Assembly: GCF_029255285.1 (NCBI RefSeq)
Contig: NZ_JAPUVI010000063.1
Span: 1-46,245 of the forward strand
Direction: 5' to 3'
Source of the DNA: Accumulibacter sp.
GTDB lineage: Bacteria; Pseudomonadota; Gammaproteobacteria; Burkholderiales; Rhodocyclaceae
DNA: 46,245 bases
In this document: piece by piece, positions 1 to 8,989 of the stretch
Layout of the letters: every line of letters starts with the position of its first letter
Position numbering within the stretch: position 1 is the first letter of the stretch
Program-made: the position numbers and the translations under genes
The notes under the pieces: generated by a model
The model's input: only the letters and a program-made list of their open reading frames with translations
Told to the model about the DNA's origin: nothing
The model's database searches: none

Positions 1-58
1 CCCGCTTTACCGCCAGGTCCCTGAACTCCGCCGTAAACGCCGGCTTCGCTATCTTCAT
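1..58 (-). CDS. IS3-type transposase OrfA, N-terminal 19 residues only (cut by window start)
   Basis: The reverse strand reads MKIAKPAFTAEFRDLAVKR from an ATG at 58, preceded by an AGGAG ribosome site. This matches the start of IS3/IS911-type OrfA proteins, which begin with a helix-turn-helix that binds the element's ends. Only 19 codons lie inside the window, so the family call rests on the short 'YTAEFR..AV' style start. The element would continue to the left of the window. Confidence 0.55.
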   Translation of the reverse strand, partial: MKIAKPAFTAEFRDLAVKR

Positions 59-91
59 TTCTCGCTCCTAAAGTGACTGAATCATACGTCA
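1..91 (-). mobile_element. End of an IS3-like element
   Basis: The reverse strand from 91 begins TGACGTATGATTCAGTCAC, runs through an AGGAG site and enters the OrfA start at 58. IS3-family ends typically begin with TG, so 91/92 is the likely outer edge. To the right of this point the sequence switches to an IS5-type transposase remnant, so this element probably jumped into the older one. The other end and any target-site duplication lie outside the window. Confidence 0.45.
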
Positions 92-267
92 CCCTTGGAA
101 GACGAAATTTCGGGGGAAGCTCACAATCTGATCGAGCGTTTCTTCAACCGCATCAAGCAATTCAGACGTATCGCCACGCGCTACGACAAACTCGCCCAGT
201 CCTTCTTGGCCTTCGTCCATCTCGCTTGCGCTTTCGTCTGGTTGGCTTAATTGAGAACACACCCTAG
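92..267 (+). mobile_element. IS5-type transposase 3' remnant
   Basis: Frame 98-250 encodes a C-terminal tail reading NLIERFFNRIKQFRRIATRY and then a hydrophobic HLACAFVWLA before a TAA at 248-250. This is the typical end of IS5 (IS427 group) transposases, including the last acidic-region 'ERFF..IKQFRRIATRYDK' block. About 50 codons remain; the catalytic core is absent. The stretch just after the stop, TTGAGAACACACCCTAG, looks like an IS5-group terminal inverted repeat. No start codon is present, so this is a dead fragment. Confidence 0.7.
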
Positions 268-521
268 CACCTGCACAAAATTGCCAACTGTGCACATTGG
301 CCGACAGCCGTCCATCACCAACTAGAAATTTCGCGTTGGCGTACCTCACGAAACCAGAGCATACGCCATCGCAAAATCCGCCCACCATACAGAATTTATC
401 AAGCAAATACAATCACTTGTAAAATCCGTACCAAATTTACGAAGTCAGGAGGTTTCGAGAGAAATGGCCGTTAAGAGCGCAGATATGACATTTGTTGGGT
501 AGGCGAAGTCAGGAGGTATAA
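268..521. other. AT-richer non-coding stretch with a 14-bp direct repeat
   Basis: No convincing gene is seen. Base composition is visibly lower in GC than the surrounding chromosome. The 14-mer CGAAGTCAGGAGGT occurs twice in direct orientation, at 440-453 and 504-517, 64 bp apart. The stretch lies between the IS remnant and the tRNA-Ser terminator and is probably flotsam from earlier insertions. Confidence 0.5.
440..517. repeat. Direct repeat CGAAGTCAGGAGGT (two copies)
   Basis: Identical 14-bp copies sit at 440-453 and 504-517. Both contain AGGAGGT, a strong Shine-Dalgarno-like core, but no open frame of useful length follows either one. They may mark a past duplication or insertion event downstream of tRNA-Ser. 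Confidence 0.6.
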
Positions 522-557
522 ACGAAAAACCCCGCAAAACAAGGCGTTAAGCGGGGT
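522..557 (-). terminator. Rho-independent terminator after tRNA-Ser
   Basis: Read on the reverse strand, ACCCCGC and GCGGGGT (plus-strand 551-557 and 529-535) form a 7-bp GC-rich stem followed by TTTTTCG. It lies about 40 bp beyond the tRNA 3' end and fits termination of a lysC/tRNA-Ser transcript or of the tRNA alone. Confidence 0.75.
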
Positions 558-594
558 GTTCGTTTTGGCTGCAGAGCGTTTGCGGCCGGTGTCC

Positions 595-688
595 TGGCGG
601 AGACGAAGGGATTCGAACCCTTGATGCAGGTTTATGCCCGCATGCTCCCTTAGCAGGGGAGTGCCTTCGACCTCTCGGCCACGTCTCC
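595..688 (-). tRNA. tRNA-Ser (anticodon GCU)
   Basis: The reverse strand folds as a class II tRNA. It has a 7-bp acceptor stem GGAGACG/CGTCTCC, a D-arm GCCGAGAGGTCGAAGGC, an anticodon loop CTGCTAA with anticodon GCU, a long variable arm, the T-loop GGTTCGAATCC and an encoded 3' CCA at 595-597. The long variable arm and discriminator G fit serine. Its first base (688) is also the last base of the lysC stop codon. Confidence 0.96.
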
Positions 689-1968
689 TAGGAGGGAGTG
701 ATGATATCGGTTTCAACTCTACCGGTCAAACCCAAGCTCGACTTCGGCGGTTTCTCCAGGCCAAAAGCCTTGTGCAAGACTCGTACGGCCAGTTCGAGAT
801 ACTTTTCCTCGATAACCACCGAAATCTTGATCTCGGAGGTCGAGATCATTTGCAGGTTGATGTTTTCTTTGGCCAAAGCGCCGAACATCTTGCTCGCCAC
901 GCCAGGGTGCGACCGCATCCCTACTCCGACGGCGGATACTTTGCAGGTTGTTGTGTCACCCGTAATGTCGCGCGCGCCAATCTTTTCCTTGACGGTTTGC
1001 AGGATGGCGAGCGCCTTGTTGTAGTCGTTGCGATTGACCGTGAAGGAAAAGTCCGTCGTGTCGTACTGGCCGATGTTCTGGATGATCATGTCGACGTCGA
1101 TGTTGGCATCGGCTATCGGTCCAAGGATCTGGTAGGCGATGCCCGGTCGGTCGGGAACGCCGAGTACGGTGAGTTTGGCTTCATCGCGATTGAACGCGAT
1201 TCCGGAGATGACTGGATGTTCCATGTTTCCTTTTTCCTCAACGGTGATCAGCGTGCCTTCCCCTTCGTCCTCGAAGCTCGAAAGCACACGGAGTTTGACT
1301 TTGTACTTGCCAGCGAACTCGACTGACCGAATCTGCAGAACCTTGGAGCCGAGACTAGCCATCTCCAGCATTTCCTCGAAGGTGATGGTGTCGAGCTTGC
1401 GCGCTTCCGGAACAACCCGCGGGTCAGTTGTGTACACGCCGTCAACGTCGGTATATATCTGGCATTCGTCGGCTTTCAACGCGGCGGCCAGGGCTACCGC
1501 CGAGGTGTCAGAGCCTCCGCGACCGAGAGTCGTAATATTGCCTTCTTCATCGGCACCTTGGAAACCGGCGACGACGACGACGTTACCTTCGGCGAGCGCC
1601 TTGCGGATACGTTCCTGATCGATCTTTAGAATCCGAGCCTTGGTGAAGGTACTGTCGGTCAGCACGCCAACCTGCGGGCCAGTAAAACTCTTGGCCTTGA
1701 GCCCTTCGGCATGCATTGCCATGGCCAGCAAGCCAATCGTCACCTGTTCGCCGGTGGCGGCGATTACATCCAGTTCGCGCGGGTCGGGGGAGGGTGAAAT
1801 CTCCTTCGCCAGCGCGATCAAGCGGTTGGTTTCGCCGGCCATGGCCGAAGGTACCAAGATGATGCTGTGTCCTTGTGCTCGCCAGCGAGCGACGCGTTTG
1901 GCAACACTTTTTATACGCTCCGTCGATCCTACGGAGGTGCCGCCAAACTTCTGAACTATGAGAGCCAT
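688..1968 (-). CDS. lysC: Aspartate kinase
   Basis: Catalyses ATP-dependent phosphorylation of L-aspartate, the entry step to lysine, threonine, methionine and diaminopimelate. The 426-residue product starts MALIVQKFGGTSVG, the hallmark aspartokinase N-terminal motif. The amino-acid kinase domain covers roughly residues 1-230, including the TLGRGGSDTSAVALA substrate loop. Two ACT domains follow (about 265-410, with PGIAYQIL and PGVASKMF), which normally sense lysine and/or threonine. The stop codon shares one base with the tRNA-Ser 5' end, so the two are probably read in one transcript. The tilS and accA neighbours common in relatives are not upstream here. Length and motifs are normal. Confidence 0.95.
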   Translation of the reverse strand: MALIVQKFGGTSVGSTERIKSVAKRVARWRAQGHSIILVPSAMAGETNRLIALAKEISPSPDPRELDVIAATGEQVTIGLLAMAMHAEGLKAKSFTGPQVGVLTDSTFTKARILKIDQERIRKALAEGNVVVVAGFQGADEEGNITTLGRGGSDTSAVALAAALKADECQIYTDVDGVYTTDPRVVPEARKLDTITFEEMLEMASLGSKVLQIRSVEFAGKYKVKLRVLSSFEDEGEGTLITVEEKGNMEHPVISGIAFNRDEAKLTVLGVPDRPGIAYQILGPIADANIDVDMIIQNIGQYDTTDFSFTVNRNDYNKALAILQTVKEKIGARDITGDTTTCKVSAVGVGMRSHPGVASKMFGALAKENINLQMISTSEIKISVVIEEKYLELAVRVLHKAFGLEKPPKSSLGLTGRVETDIITPS

Positions 1969-2085
1969 TACCAGTCCGATTAAAAAAGCAAAAACGAGAT
2001 TCTAAAGCATTGCCTGCCAAGGCTACCACAGCGTCCCGCCTTGCGAAGCGAACGGCATTAGCCAAATGTTCTATTCGAATGCCAC

Positions 2086-2115
2086 TTGCAATCTTTGGCG
2101 GATCCCTTATATAGT
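2086..2115 (+). promoter_or_regulatory. Candidate sigma-70 promoter for the HTH gene
   Basis: TTGCAA at 2086-2091 and TATAGT at 2110-2115 are separated by 18 bp, about 95 bp upstream of the HTH gene start. Spacing and hexamers are reasonable. An overlapping TTATAT with 16-bp spacing is an alternative -10. Confidence 0.5.
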
Positions 2116-2210
2116 GTGCCGTGGGTGGCTGGAGTCATACAGTGTGAAGCAGCGGCAGGGCTTGGGCTCTCGCCGGTTCGCGTGGGGTCTTTGCAAGAAA
2201 GGATAGTCTG

Positions 2211-2516
2211 ATGAGCACCGTCAAAGTCGTCGAGCGGGTCGATCCGCGCGAAATTCGTCGCAAGCTTGGTCTGAACCAACAGCAGTTCTGGTCCAAAATC
2301 GGCGTTACGCAGAGTGGTGGTTCGCGCTACGAAAGTGGCCGCAACATGCCCAAACCGGTGCGTGAGTTGCTTCGCCTCGTGCATGTCGAGCAAATCGACA
2401 TCCAGCGTTTGAAACGTGAAGACTTCGAGGTCGTCGAATACCTCAAGGCGGAAGACCCGGAACTGTTCAAGACCTTGCGAAAAGCCGCCAAGAGCAAGGT
2501 CAAGAAGCCTGCCTGA
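2211..2516 (+). CDS. XRE-type helix-turn-helix protein
   Basis: This 101-residue protein has a predicted helix-turn-helix at about 13-60. The segment IRRKLGLNQQQFWSKIGVTQ is followed by a SRYESGR recognition-helix end, the pattern of Cro/XRE and HigA-like regulators. The C-terminal third is lysine-rich. An AAGGA site precedes the ATG. It stands alone between lysC (divergent) and recN (convergent), with no toxin gene beside it, so an antitoxin role is not supported by context. The regulated genes cannot be named from the sequence. Confidence 0.8.
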   Translation: MSTVKVVERVDPREIRRKLGLNQQQFWSKIGVTQSGGSRYESGRNMPKPVRELLRLVHVEQIDIQRLKREDFEVVEYLKAEDPELFKTLRKAAKSKVKKPA

Positions 2517-2636
2517 CTTGTCTGGAAAGGTGGGGCCTGGTTTGGTGTGAGCGGGGCGAGTCGAGCAGAGGGAACTCGACATGGCCGGTGGCCGGACAGG
2601 GTGCGTCTGTTTGATCCAACCGCAGGCCCATCCAGC

Positions 2637-4286
2637 TTACGATAGCATTTCCCTGGCATGTTGACGGGTGATCGACGTAATCTCGACGCCGCCCAGCATG
2701 CGGGCGATTTCTTCGATCCGTGCCTTCTCGTCAAGTTCGGTGACTAACGAGCGTACCTGACCGGACACCGTGCTCTTGCTGACCAGCCATTGCCAGTTGG
2801 CGCGTGCCGCCACCTGAGGCAGATGCGTTACGCAGAGGACCTGTCGATCGCTTCCCAGATCGCGCAGCAAATGGCCGACAATCTCAGCGACGCCACCACC
2901 GATGCCGACGTCCACCTCGTCGAAGATCAGCGTTGGTACGCTGGCCGCCTGACTGGTGACCACCTGGATAGCGAGGCTGATGCGAGACAGTTCACCGCCA
3001 GAGGCGACTTTGGCCAACGGGCGCGCCCCGTTGCCAGCCAGTCCGGAAAGACGAAACTCGACCTGCTCGAGCCCGAAAGCACTTCCCCCCTCGATTGGTA
3101 GCAGACCGACTTCAAAACGCCCGCCACTGAGCGCCAGTTGCTGCATGACCTGGCTGACGTCGCGGCCAAGCGCTTCCGCCGCCTCAGCGCGACGGTCGGA
3201 AAGGCTCGCGGCCAGGCTCTCGTAATGGCGGCGCGCCAGTTCGACGCGTTCCGCCAAGCCGGCGAGATCGGCCGCTTCACCGAGAGCGGTCAGCCGTTCC
3301 TGCCAGCGGGCGAGCAAGGTGGGCAGTTCCTCGGGAGCGCAGCGAAACTTTCGTGCGCAATCGAGAATCGCCTCGATCCGGCGCTCGACCGCCGTCAGGC
3401 GCTGCGGATCGGTCTCGGCGCGGTTGGTGTAGCGTCGCAAGGTTGAGATCGCTTCGCCAAGTTCGGCACGCGCGGATTGCAGGAGCGCGGTGATCTCCCG
3501 AAGCGCAGGGTCGTAGTCCGACAGCGCTTCGAGCCGATTCGCCGCGGCGCCGACTTGGGTTTCGCAGGCCGCGTCGCCGTCGGCCAACAACTGCAGTGAA
3601 TAGTGGGCGCCCTCGACAAGGCTCGCCGTGTGCGCCAGGCGCTTGTGCTCCTCGTTCAGAGTCAGCCATTCCTGGGTTGAGACACCGAGAGCTGCCAGCT
3701 CGCTCGTTTGCCAGGTGAGCTGCTCGCGTTCGGCGGCGAGGGCTTCGACGCCGTCCCTAGCCGCGTTGAGTGTCGCTCGGGCGTCGCGCCATTGGCGCCA
3801 AGCCGCGCCAACGTCGACCAGCAGAGCGTTGAGTCGGGCATGCGAGTCGAGCAGTGCACGCTGTGCCTCGCCACGCATCAATGACTGGTGGGCGTGCTGG
3901 CCGTGAATGTCGACCAGCGACTCTGCCACTTCGCGCAGTTGCTGCACCGTTACGGGCGACCCGTTGAGGTAGGCGCGCGAGCGTCCGCCGGTATCGACCA
4001 AGCGGCGCAGCAGCAGTCCGCCGTCGCTCTCCAGATCGTGCGCCCGAAGCCATTCCATGGCCGCCGGCGAGCCGTCGAGCGCGAACTCCGCCGTCACTTC
4101 GGCCTTCTCGCTGCCGCTGCGGATCATGCCGACGTCGGCTCGCTCACCCAGAGCGAAGGCCAGGGCATCGACCAGAATCGACTTGCCGGCACCGGTTTCG
4201 CCGGTCAGACTGCCAAATCCGGCGTGGAACTCGAGTTCAAGTCGATCGACCAGCACAAAGTCGCGAATCGTCAAACGGCAAAGCAT
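2637..4286 (-). CDS. recN: DNA repair protein RecN
   Basis: An SMC-like ATPase that acts early in double-strand-break repair. The 549-residue product begins MLCRLTIRDFVLVDRLELEF and carries Walker A GETGAGKS near residue 30. The middle is a long Ala/Leu/Arg/Glu-rich coiled-coil region (about 150-370). The C-terminal half-ATPase has the signature SGGELSRISLA, Walker B TLIFDEVDVGIGG and CVTHLPQVAA. Length matches the family. It follows nadK by 26 bp on the same strand, a common betaproteobacterial pairing next to hrcA. Confidence 0.95.
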   Translation of the reverse strand: MLCRLTIRDFVLVDRLELEFHAGFGSLTGETGAGKSILVDALAFALGERADVGMIRSGSEKAEVTAEFALDGSPAAMEWLRAHDLESDGGLLLRRLVDTGGRSRAYLNGSPVTVQQLREVAESLVDIHGQHAHQSLMRGEAQRALLDSHARLNALLVDVGAAWRQWRDARATLNAARDGVEALAAEREQLTWQTSELAALGVSTQEWLTLNEEHKRLAHTASLVEGAHYSLQLLADGDAACETQVGAAANRLEALSDYDPALREITALLQSARAELGEAISTLRRYTNRAETDPQRLTAVERRIEAILDCARKFRCAPEELPTLLARWQERLTALGEAADLAGLAERVELARRHYESLAASLSDRRAEAAEALGRDVSQVMQQLALSGGRFEVGLLPIEGGSAFGLEQVEFRLSGLAGNGARPLAKVASGGELSRISLAIQVVTSQAASVPTLIFDEVDVGIGGGVAEIVGHLLRDLGSDRQVLCVTHLPQVAARANWQWLVSKSTVSGQVRSLVTELDEKARIEEIARMLGGVEITSITRQHAREMLS

Positions 4287-4312
4287 GATCTCGTCGTCGT
4301 CGCAGGGATAGA

Positions 4313-5239
4313 CTAATGTTCCTTGGGGCGCTCGCTCCAGTGCAACTTCTCGCGCAACATCGCGAAGTAGCTGTGCCCAGGCGGGTGGAGCAGGCAGATG
4401 GAGTATTCGGAACGCCGGATGCGCACGCGATCATCGTTGCGCAGATCGACTGTCACTTGACCATCGAAATGGGAGCGCGAATCAGTGGCATAGACAATTC
4501 GGATTTCAACTTCGTTACGGTCGCCGACGAGGATCGGCCGATTGGACAGCGCGTGCGGGCAAAGTGGCACGAGGGCGATGGCCGAAACCTGCGGATGTAG
4601 GATTGGGCCATTCGCCGACAGTGAATAGGCTGTCGAGCCGGTCGGTGTCGAGACGATCAGCCCATCCGAGCGCAGGTGGTAGATGAACTCGCCGTCTATG
4701 GACAGTTCGAATTCGATCATCCGCCCGGTGGCTCCCTTGTCGACCACTACGTCGTTCAGCGCGAGGTTCGAGACGACGCTTCGACCGCCACGGAAGATCT
4801 CGGCGTCGAGCAGCATACGGGTCTCGGGGACGAATTTACCGTCCAGAAGGTCGTCCATGCAGGTCAGCATGTCGTTGCGCGCGATGTCGGTCATGAAGCC
4901 AAGACGACCCTGATTGACTCCAACCAGCGGCACGCGATAGCGCGCCAGTTGGCGAGCGGCGTTGAGCATCGTCCCGTCGCCGCCGACGACGATGGCCATG
5001 TCGGAATGCGCCCCGAGCCACGCGAAGGAGCCGCTCGCCCAGCTTCCGAGGGTGAGCTGGGAAACCACGTGCCGGGCGGTTTCTTCTTCGATCAGCACGG
5101 TGATGCCTCGCTCGTGCAGATATTTCGCCAGGACGCGAATGGATTCGGCGATATCCGGACTTTGGTACTTGCCGATCAGCGCGATCGTGCGCGGCAGGTG
5201 CGCGCAATCGGCCAACGCTGGGGCACGGTCGTGGTTCAT
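4313..5239 (-). CDS. nadK: NAD kinase
   Basis: Phosphorylates NAD to NADP. I place the start at the ATG at 5239 ([12 protein letters not shown]), giving 308 residues. An in-frame extension upstream to 5338 runs across the hrcA promoter and start, and its residues look non-coding. Diagnostic motifs are [13 protein letters not shown] (the GGDG diphosphate-binding loop), [10 protein letters not shown], and [18 protein letters not shown] (the conserved Gly-rich catalytic/NAD-binding region). It is divergent from hrcA and upstream of recN on the same strand. Confidence 0.94.
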   Translation of the reverse strand: MNHDRAPALADCAHLPRTIALIGKYQSPDIAESIRVLAKYLHERGITVLIEEETARHVVSQLTLGSWASGSFAWLGAHSDMAIVVGGDGTMLNAARQLARYRVPLVGVNQGRLGFMTDIARNDMLTCMDDLLDGKFVPETRMLLDAEIFRGGRSVVSNLALNDVVVDKGATGRMIEFELSIDGEFIYHLRSDGLIVSTPTGSTAYSLSANGPILHPQVSAIALVPLCPHALSNRPILVGDRNEVEIRIVYATDSRSHFDGQVTVDLRNDDRVRIRRSEYSICLLHPPGHSYFAMLREKLHWSERPKEH

Positions 5240-5313
5240 GCCGGCAATTAAACCACACTTCAGCCCGCTTCCACGGTGCCCACTAAGGATGGTTTTTTTG
5301 TAGAATCGGACAC

Positions 5314-6342
5314 ATGTTAGACGAACGCGCCAAAACACTGCTCAAGACGCTGATCCAGCGCTATATCGCCGAAGGGCAGCCGGTCGGTTCGCGCGCGCTG
5401 TCCAAGCACTCCGGGCTGGATTTGTCGGCCGCTACAGTGCGCAACGTGATGGCCGACCTCGAGGAGATCGGCCTGATCGCCAGTCCGCATACCTCGGCCG
5501 GAAGGGTACCGACATCACGCGGCTATCGCTTTTTCGTCGATAGCCTGTTGACCGTCAGGCCGCTCGAACGAGAGAAGATCGACGCCATCGAAGGGCAGTT
5601 TCTTGCCTCGCAACCCAAGCGCTTGTTGAGCAATGCGTCGCACCTGCTGTCGGGGTTGAGCCATTTTGCCGGCGTGGTCCTGAGCCCGCGGCGTGTGGTG
5701 CCGACGATCCGCCAGATCGAGTTCGTCAGCCTTTCGGAGAAGCGCATTTTGCTGATCCTCGTCACCGCTGACGGCGACGTGCAGAATCGACTGCTGTTCC
5801 CGGGTCGCGCCTACAGTCCGTCCGAGTTGGTCGCCGCCACCAACTATCTGAATCAGCACTTCGTTGGTCACGATTTCGAGCACATTCGCGTTCATGTCCA
5901 GCAGGAGTTGCAGAAGCTGCGCGGCGATCTGCAGGCGCTGATGACCGCGGCGCTCGCCGCCGGTGACGAGGCGATGAGGGAACCTGATGACAACTATGTG
6001 ATTTCCGGTGAGCGAAACCTGCTCGAAGTGGAGGAATTCTCGTCCAACATGAACCGTGTGCGCGAGTTGTTCGACCTCTTCGAGCAGCGCACGGCGCTGA
6101 TGCAACTGCTTGACCTCTCGAACCGCGCCGACGGCGTGCAGGTCTTCATCGGCGGCGAATCCGGGCTCGCACCTCTGGATGAATGCAGTGTCGTCACCGC
6201 GCCTTACGAAGTGGATGGTCAGGTCGTCGGTTCGGTCGGTGTTATCGGGCCAACCCGCATGGCCTACGAGCGGGTCATTCCAATCGTCGATATCACGGCC
6301 AAGCTGCTTTCCTCGGCACTGAATTACCACGCCCACTCCTGA
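5314..6342 (+). CDS. hrcA: Heat-inducible transcription repressor HrcA
   Basis: Represses heat-shock genes by binding CIRCE inverted repeats. The 342-residue product has an N-terminal winged helix (about 1-75) with [18 protein letters not shown] and [16 protein letters not shown], both highly conserved in HrcA. The GAF-like inserted/dimerisation domain follows, with [24 protein letters not shown] near residues 235-260. A TAGAAT -10-like box at 5301-5306 lies only a few bases before the ATG and no clear Shine-Dalgarno is visible, so the message may be nearly leaderless. No CIRCE element was found near grpE-dnaK in this window. The stop overlaps the hemH start (TGATG). Confidence 0.95.
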   Translation: MLDERAKTLLKTLIQRYIAEGQPVGSRALSKHSGLDLSAATVRNVMADLEEIGLIASPHTSAGRVPTSRGYRFFVDSLLTVRPLEREKIDAIEGQFLASQPKRLLSNASHLLSGLSHFAGVVLSPRRVVPTIRQIEFVSLSEKRILLILVTADGDVQNRLLFPGRAYSPSELVAATNYLNQHFVGHDFEHIRVHVQQELQKLRGDLQALMTAALAAGDEAMREPDDNYVISGERNLLEVEEFSSNMNRVRELFDLFEQRTALMQLLDLSNRADGVQVFIGGESGLAPLDECSVVTAPYEVDGQVVGSVGVIGPTRMAYERVIPIVDITAKLLSSALNYHAHS

Positions 6343-7445
6343 TGGCCCGCTATCTCGCGGAGCCGGCCTTCCGCCACGGTTCGCCGGAGCTGACCGCCGT
6401 TCTCCTGATCAATCTCGGGACACCCGAGGCGCCGACTGCCGCGGCGGTGCGCCGCTACCTTGGAGAATTTCTCGCCGATCCGCGAGTAGTTGAGATACCG
6501 CGCCCGCTCTGGTGGTTGATTCTTCACGGGATCATCCTCAACGTCCGGCCGCGTCGGTCGGCGAAGAAATATGCGGCTATCTGGACGAGCGACGGATCGC
6601 CGCTGAAAGTCCATGTCGCACGTCAGGCCAAGCTGCTGCGCGGGCGCCTCGGAGTGACCGGACATCAAGTCGTGGTCGACTATGCGATGCGTTACGGTGA
6701 GCCGTCGATTCCGTCGACGCTGTCGCGCCTCAAGGCCGCCGGTTGCACGCGAATCCTGCTGCTGCCGCTTTATCCGCAGTACGCGGCGAGCACCACGGCC
6801 ACCGCCTTTGACGCCGCCTGTGCCTGGTTGCAGCGCGTTCGCAACCAGCCTGAAATGCGTCTGGTCCGGAGTTTTGCCGATCATCCGGCCTACATCGCCG
6901 CATTGGCTGCCAGCGTTCGTGAGCACTGGACGAGCCATGGCCAGCCGGGCGGTTCGTATCGGCTGGTCATGAGCTTTCACGGCTTGCCGCGCTATACATT
7001 GGAGCGGGGCGACCCCTATCACTGCGAGTGTCAGAAGACCGGCCGCCTGCTCGCCGAGGCGCTCGGATTGGCGCCGGAGCAATACCAGGTTTGCTTCCAG
7101 TCGCGCTTTGGCCGCGCGGAATGGCTGCAACCCTACACCGCCGTGACGCTTCGGGCACTGGGCAAACAGCGGGTGCAGAAGGTCGATGTGATCTGCCCCG
7201 GTTTTCCGGCTGATTGTCTAGAGACCCTCGAAGAGATCGCCATCGAGGGTAAAGCCGAGTTCATCGAAGCCGGCGGCAAGGATTTTCACTACATTCCCTG
7301 TCTCAACGAGCGCGACGATTGGTTAGCCGCACTGGCCGAGATCGCCATTCATCATCTGCAGGGTTGGCCGACCCGGCTCTCGCCGGAACCGGCCAGCCTC
7401 GAGCTCACTGCCTTGCGCGCCCGAGCATTGGGAGCCCCGTCCTGA
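6342..7445 (+). CDS. hemH: Ferrochelatase
   Basis: Inserts Fe2+ into protoporphyrin IX, the final step of protoheme synthesis. I choose the ATG at 6342, which overlaps the hrcA stop by one base, giving 367 residues; a longer in-frame extension overlaps hrcA and lacks family similarity. Motifs seen: [11 protein letters not shown] (about 18-28), [21 protein letters not shown] with the catalytic His, [15 protein letters not shown], and the conserved Glu in [19 protein letters not shown]. Likely co-transcribed with hrcA. Confidence 0.94.
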   Translation: MARYLAEPAFRHGSPELTAVLLINLGTPEAPTAAAVRRYLGEFLADPRVVEIPRPLWWLILHGIILNVRPRRSAKKYAAIWTSDGSPLKVHVARQAKLLRGRLGVTGHQVVVDYAMRYGEPSIPSTLSRLKAAGCTRILLLPLYPQYAASTTATAFDAACAWLQRVRNQPEMRLVRSFADHPAYIAALAASVREHWTSHGQPGGSYRLVMSFHGLPRYTLERGDPYHCECQKTGRLLAEALGLAPEQYQVCFQSRFGRAEWLQPYTAVTLRALGKQRVQKVDVICPGFPADCLETLEEIAIEGKAEFIEAGGKDFHYIPCLNERDDWLAALAEIAIHHLQGWPTRLSPEPASLELTALRARALGAPS

Positions 7446-7457
7446 CGCTGGCGCCGC

Positions 7458-8810
7458 TCAGAGCAATTCGAGCGGTGGCGACAGTCCCAACCCGGCGCCC
7501 GAGAGACTGCCCGACACGGCGGCCTGGCCACTGAGCGTCGTCAGCACCTTGTTTGCCTCGCGCAAGCGCGCGAGCACGTGCGCGAGCAACACCTTCTTGA
7601 AACGTTCCTGCAACTCGTCCGAACCCAACTCGAGTGCAGCGCTGTTGACCTCGAGGAACTCGGTCGGCTCGAGGGTGACGACCGTGGCGTGGCGACGGGC
7701 GTCGGTCGGATGGAGGAAAGCCATTTCTCCGACCACCTCGCTTGCCCCGAGGCGGCAGATCATTCGACCATTCGACGATACCTCGACGAAGCCGTCGATG
7801 ATGACGCCAAACTTTCTATGGTTGTCGCCTTCGCGGATCAAGGTCACTTTTTCAGACATTTTTTGCCAGCGGCTGATGCGCAGCACCTCCCACAACTCGA
7901 CGTCCTCGAACTCGGCAAAAAAAGGCAGCTTGCGCAAGGCTTCAAAGCGGGTCAGGTCCCTTTCCGTCTCGTCTTCTTCCAGCATCTGATAGCGGACGGC
8001 CGACAGATCCTTGGCAAACTCGGCGCCGCTACGGTAGCGGTTGTAGAGATCCTTCTCCAGAGCCTTCTTGATGATCGGGTCAAGGCCCGCCGGCAAATTC
8101 GGGTTCAGGGCGCAGACCGAAGGTGCGTCCATGTTGACGATCTTGTAGACCAGGGTGGCGGCGTTGTTGGCGCGATAGGGCAGCCGCCCGGTAAGCAATT
8201 GAAACAGCAGGACGCCTAGCGAGTAGAGATCGGTCTTGTGATTGAGCGGGTAGTTCTTGACCTGCTCTGGTGACATGTAGGCCGGCGAGCCGACGCCCAT
8301 GACAAAGGTGGAGTCCTTGCCCATGTCCTTGTGCAGGTAAAGACCGAGGCCGAAATCGGTGATCTTCGGATTGTCGTTGGCATCGATCATGATATTCGCC
8401 GGCTTGATGTCGCGATGCACGACTCCCTGGCGGAACGCGTGATCCAGGGCCAGACAACATTTGAAGATGATACCGATGACGCGGTGCATCGGCAGCAGGC
8501 GGTTGATGGCGCAAAACCTGTCGAGCGCTCCGCCGTCGACGAACTCCATGACCAGATAGGCTTGGTCGCGTTCGACCACCGCGTCGTAGACCTTGACGAT
8601 GTTCGGGTGCTCCAGGCGGCGGCCGATCGAGTCCTCGGTCTGGAAGATCTTGCGCAGGCGACGCGACATGGCGGCGCTATCCTCGCCGAAACGGATCAGC
8701 TTGATGGCGACCTGACGATTGAGATCCGGGTCGCGGGCGAGGAACACGACGGCCGTCGCCCCCTTGCCAAGCTGGCGAATGATCTCATACTTGCCGATCT
8801 TGTCCGTCAT
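7458..8810 (-). CDS. Ser/Thr protein kinase fused to a cyclic-nucleotide-binding domain
   Basis: The 450-residue protein has a Hanks-type kinase domain at about 7-265. It shows the glycine loop LGKGATAVVFLA, catalytic VAIKLI lysine, HRDIKPANIMI catalytic loop, DFGLG metal-binding motif and SPAYMSPEQ activation segment. A cNMP-binding-like domain (about 300-420) follows, with LPFFAEFEDVELWEVLRIS at its start and a GEMAFL phosphate-binding-cassette-like motif, so activity may be gated by a cyclic nucleotide. No membrane segment is seen. It is convergent with hemH and divergent from grpE. Targets are unknown. Confidence 0.9.
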   Translation of the reverse strand: MTDKIGKYEIIRQLGKGATAVVFLARDPDLNRQVAIKLIRFGEDSAAMSRRLRKIFQTEDSIGRRLEHPNIVKVYDAVVERDQAYLVMEFVDGGALDRFCAINRLLPMHRVIGIIFKCCLALDHAFRQGVVHRDIKPANIMIDANDNPKITDFGLGLYLHKDMGKDSTFVMGVGSPAYMSPEQVKNYPLNHKTDLYSLGVLLFQLLTGRLPYRANNAATLVYKIVNMDAPSVCALNPNLPAGLDPIIKKALEKDLYNRYRSGAEFAKDLSAVRYQMLEEDETERDLTRFEALRKLPFFAEFEDVELWEVLRISRWQKMSEKVTLIREGDNHRKFGVIIDGFVEVSSNGRMICRLGASEVVGEMAFLHPTDARRHATVVTLEPTEFLEVNSAALELGSDELQERFKKVLLAHVLARLREANKVLTTLSGQAAVSGSLSGAGLGLSPPLELL

Positions 8811-8932
8811 GTCAGTACCACGCCTTTTCGACGACCACGGAGAGTTGAAATGCTAGCAGTCGATCTGACCAGCAAACAAGGAATTATCCGCGAATTACGC
8901 TGCTGTTGCACGGTGAGCGCGGCACGACAACG

Positions 8933-8960
8933 CTTGAAATCATAGTACTCGTCCCAAACT
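8933..8960 (+). promoter_or_regulatory. Sigma-32 (heat-shock) promoter for grpE
   Basis: CTTGAAAT at 8933-8940 and CCCAAACT at 8953-8960 are separated by 12 bp. Both elements closely match the RpoH consensus CTTGAAA...CCCCATNT. The predicted transcript start lies about 20 bases before the grpE ATG at 8990. The dnaK promoter has the same geometry. Confidence 0.8.
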
Positions 8961-8989
8961 AGGGCACGTTTTCTGGGAGATGACCAAAC

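Noticed and set aside
8811-8989. CIRCE operator near grpE-dnaK for HrcA
   Set aside because: No TTAGCACTC-N9-GAGTGCTAA-like inverted repeat was found here or upstream of dnaK, dnaJ or hrcA.
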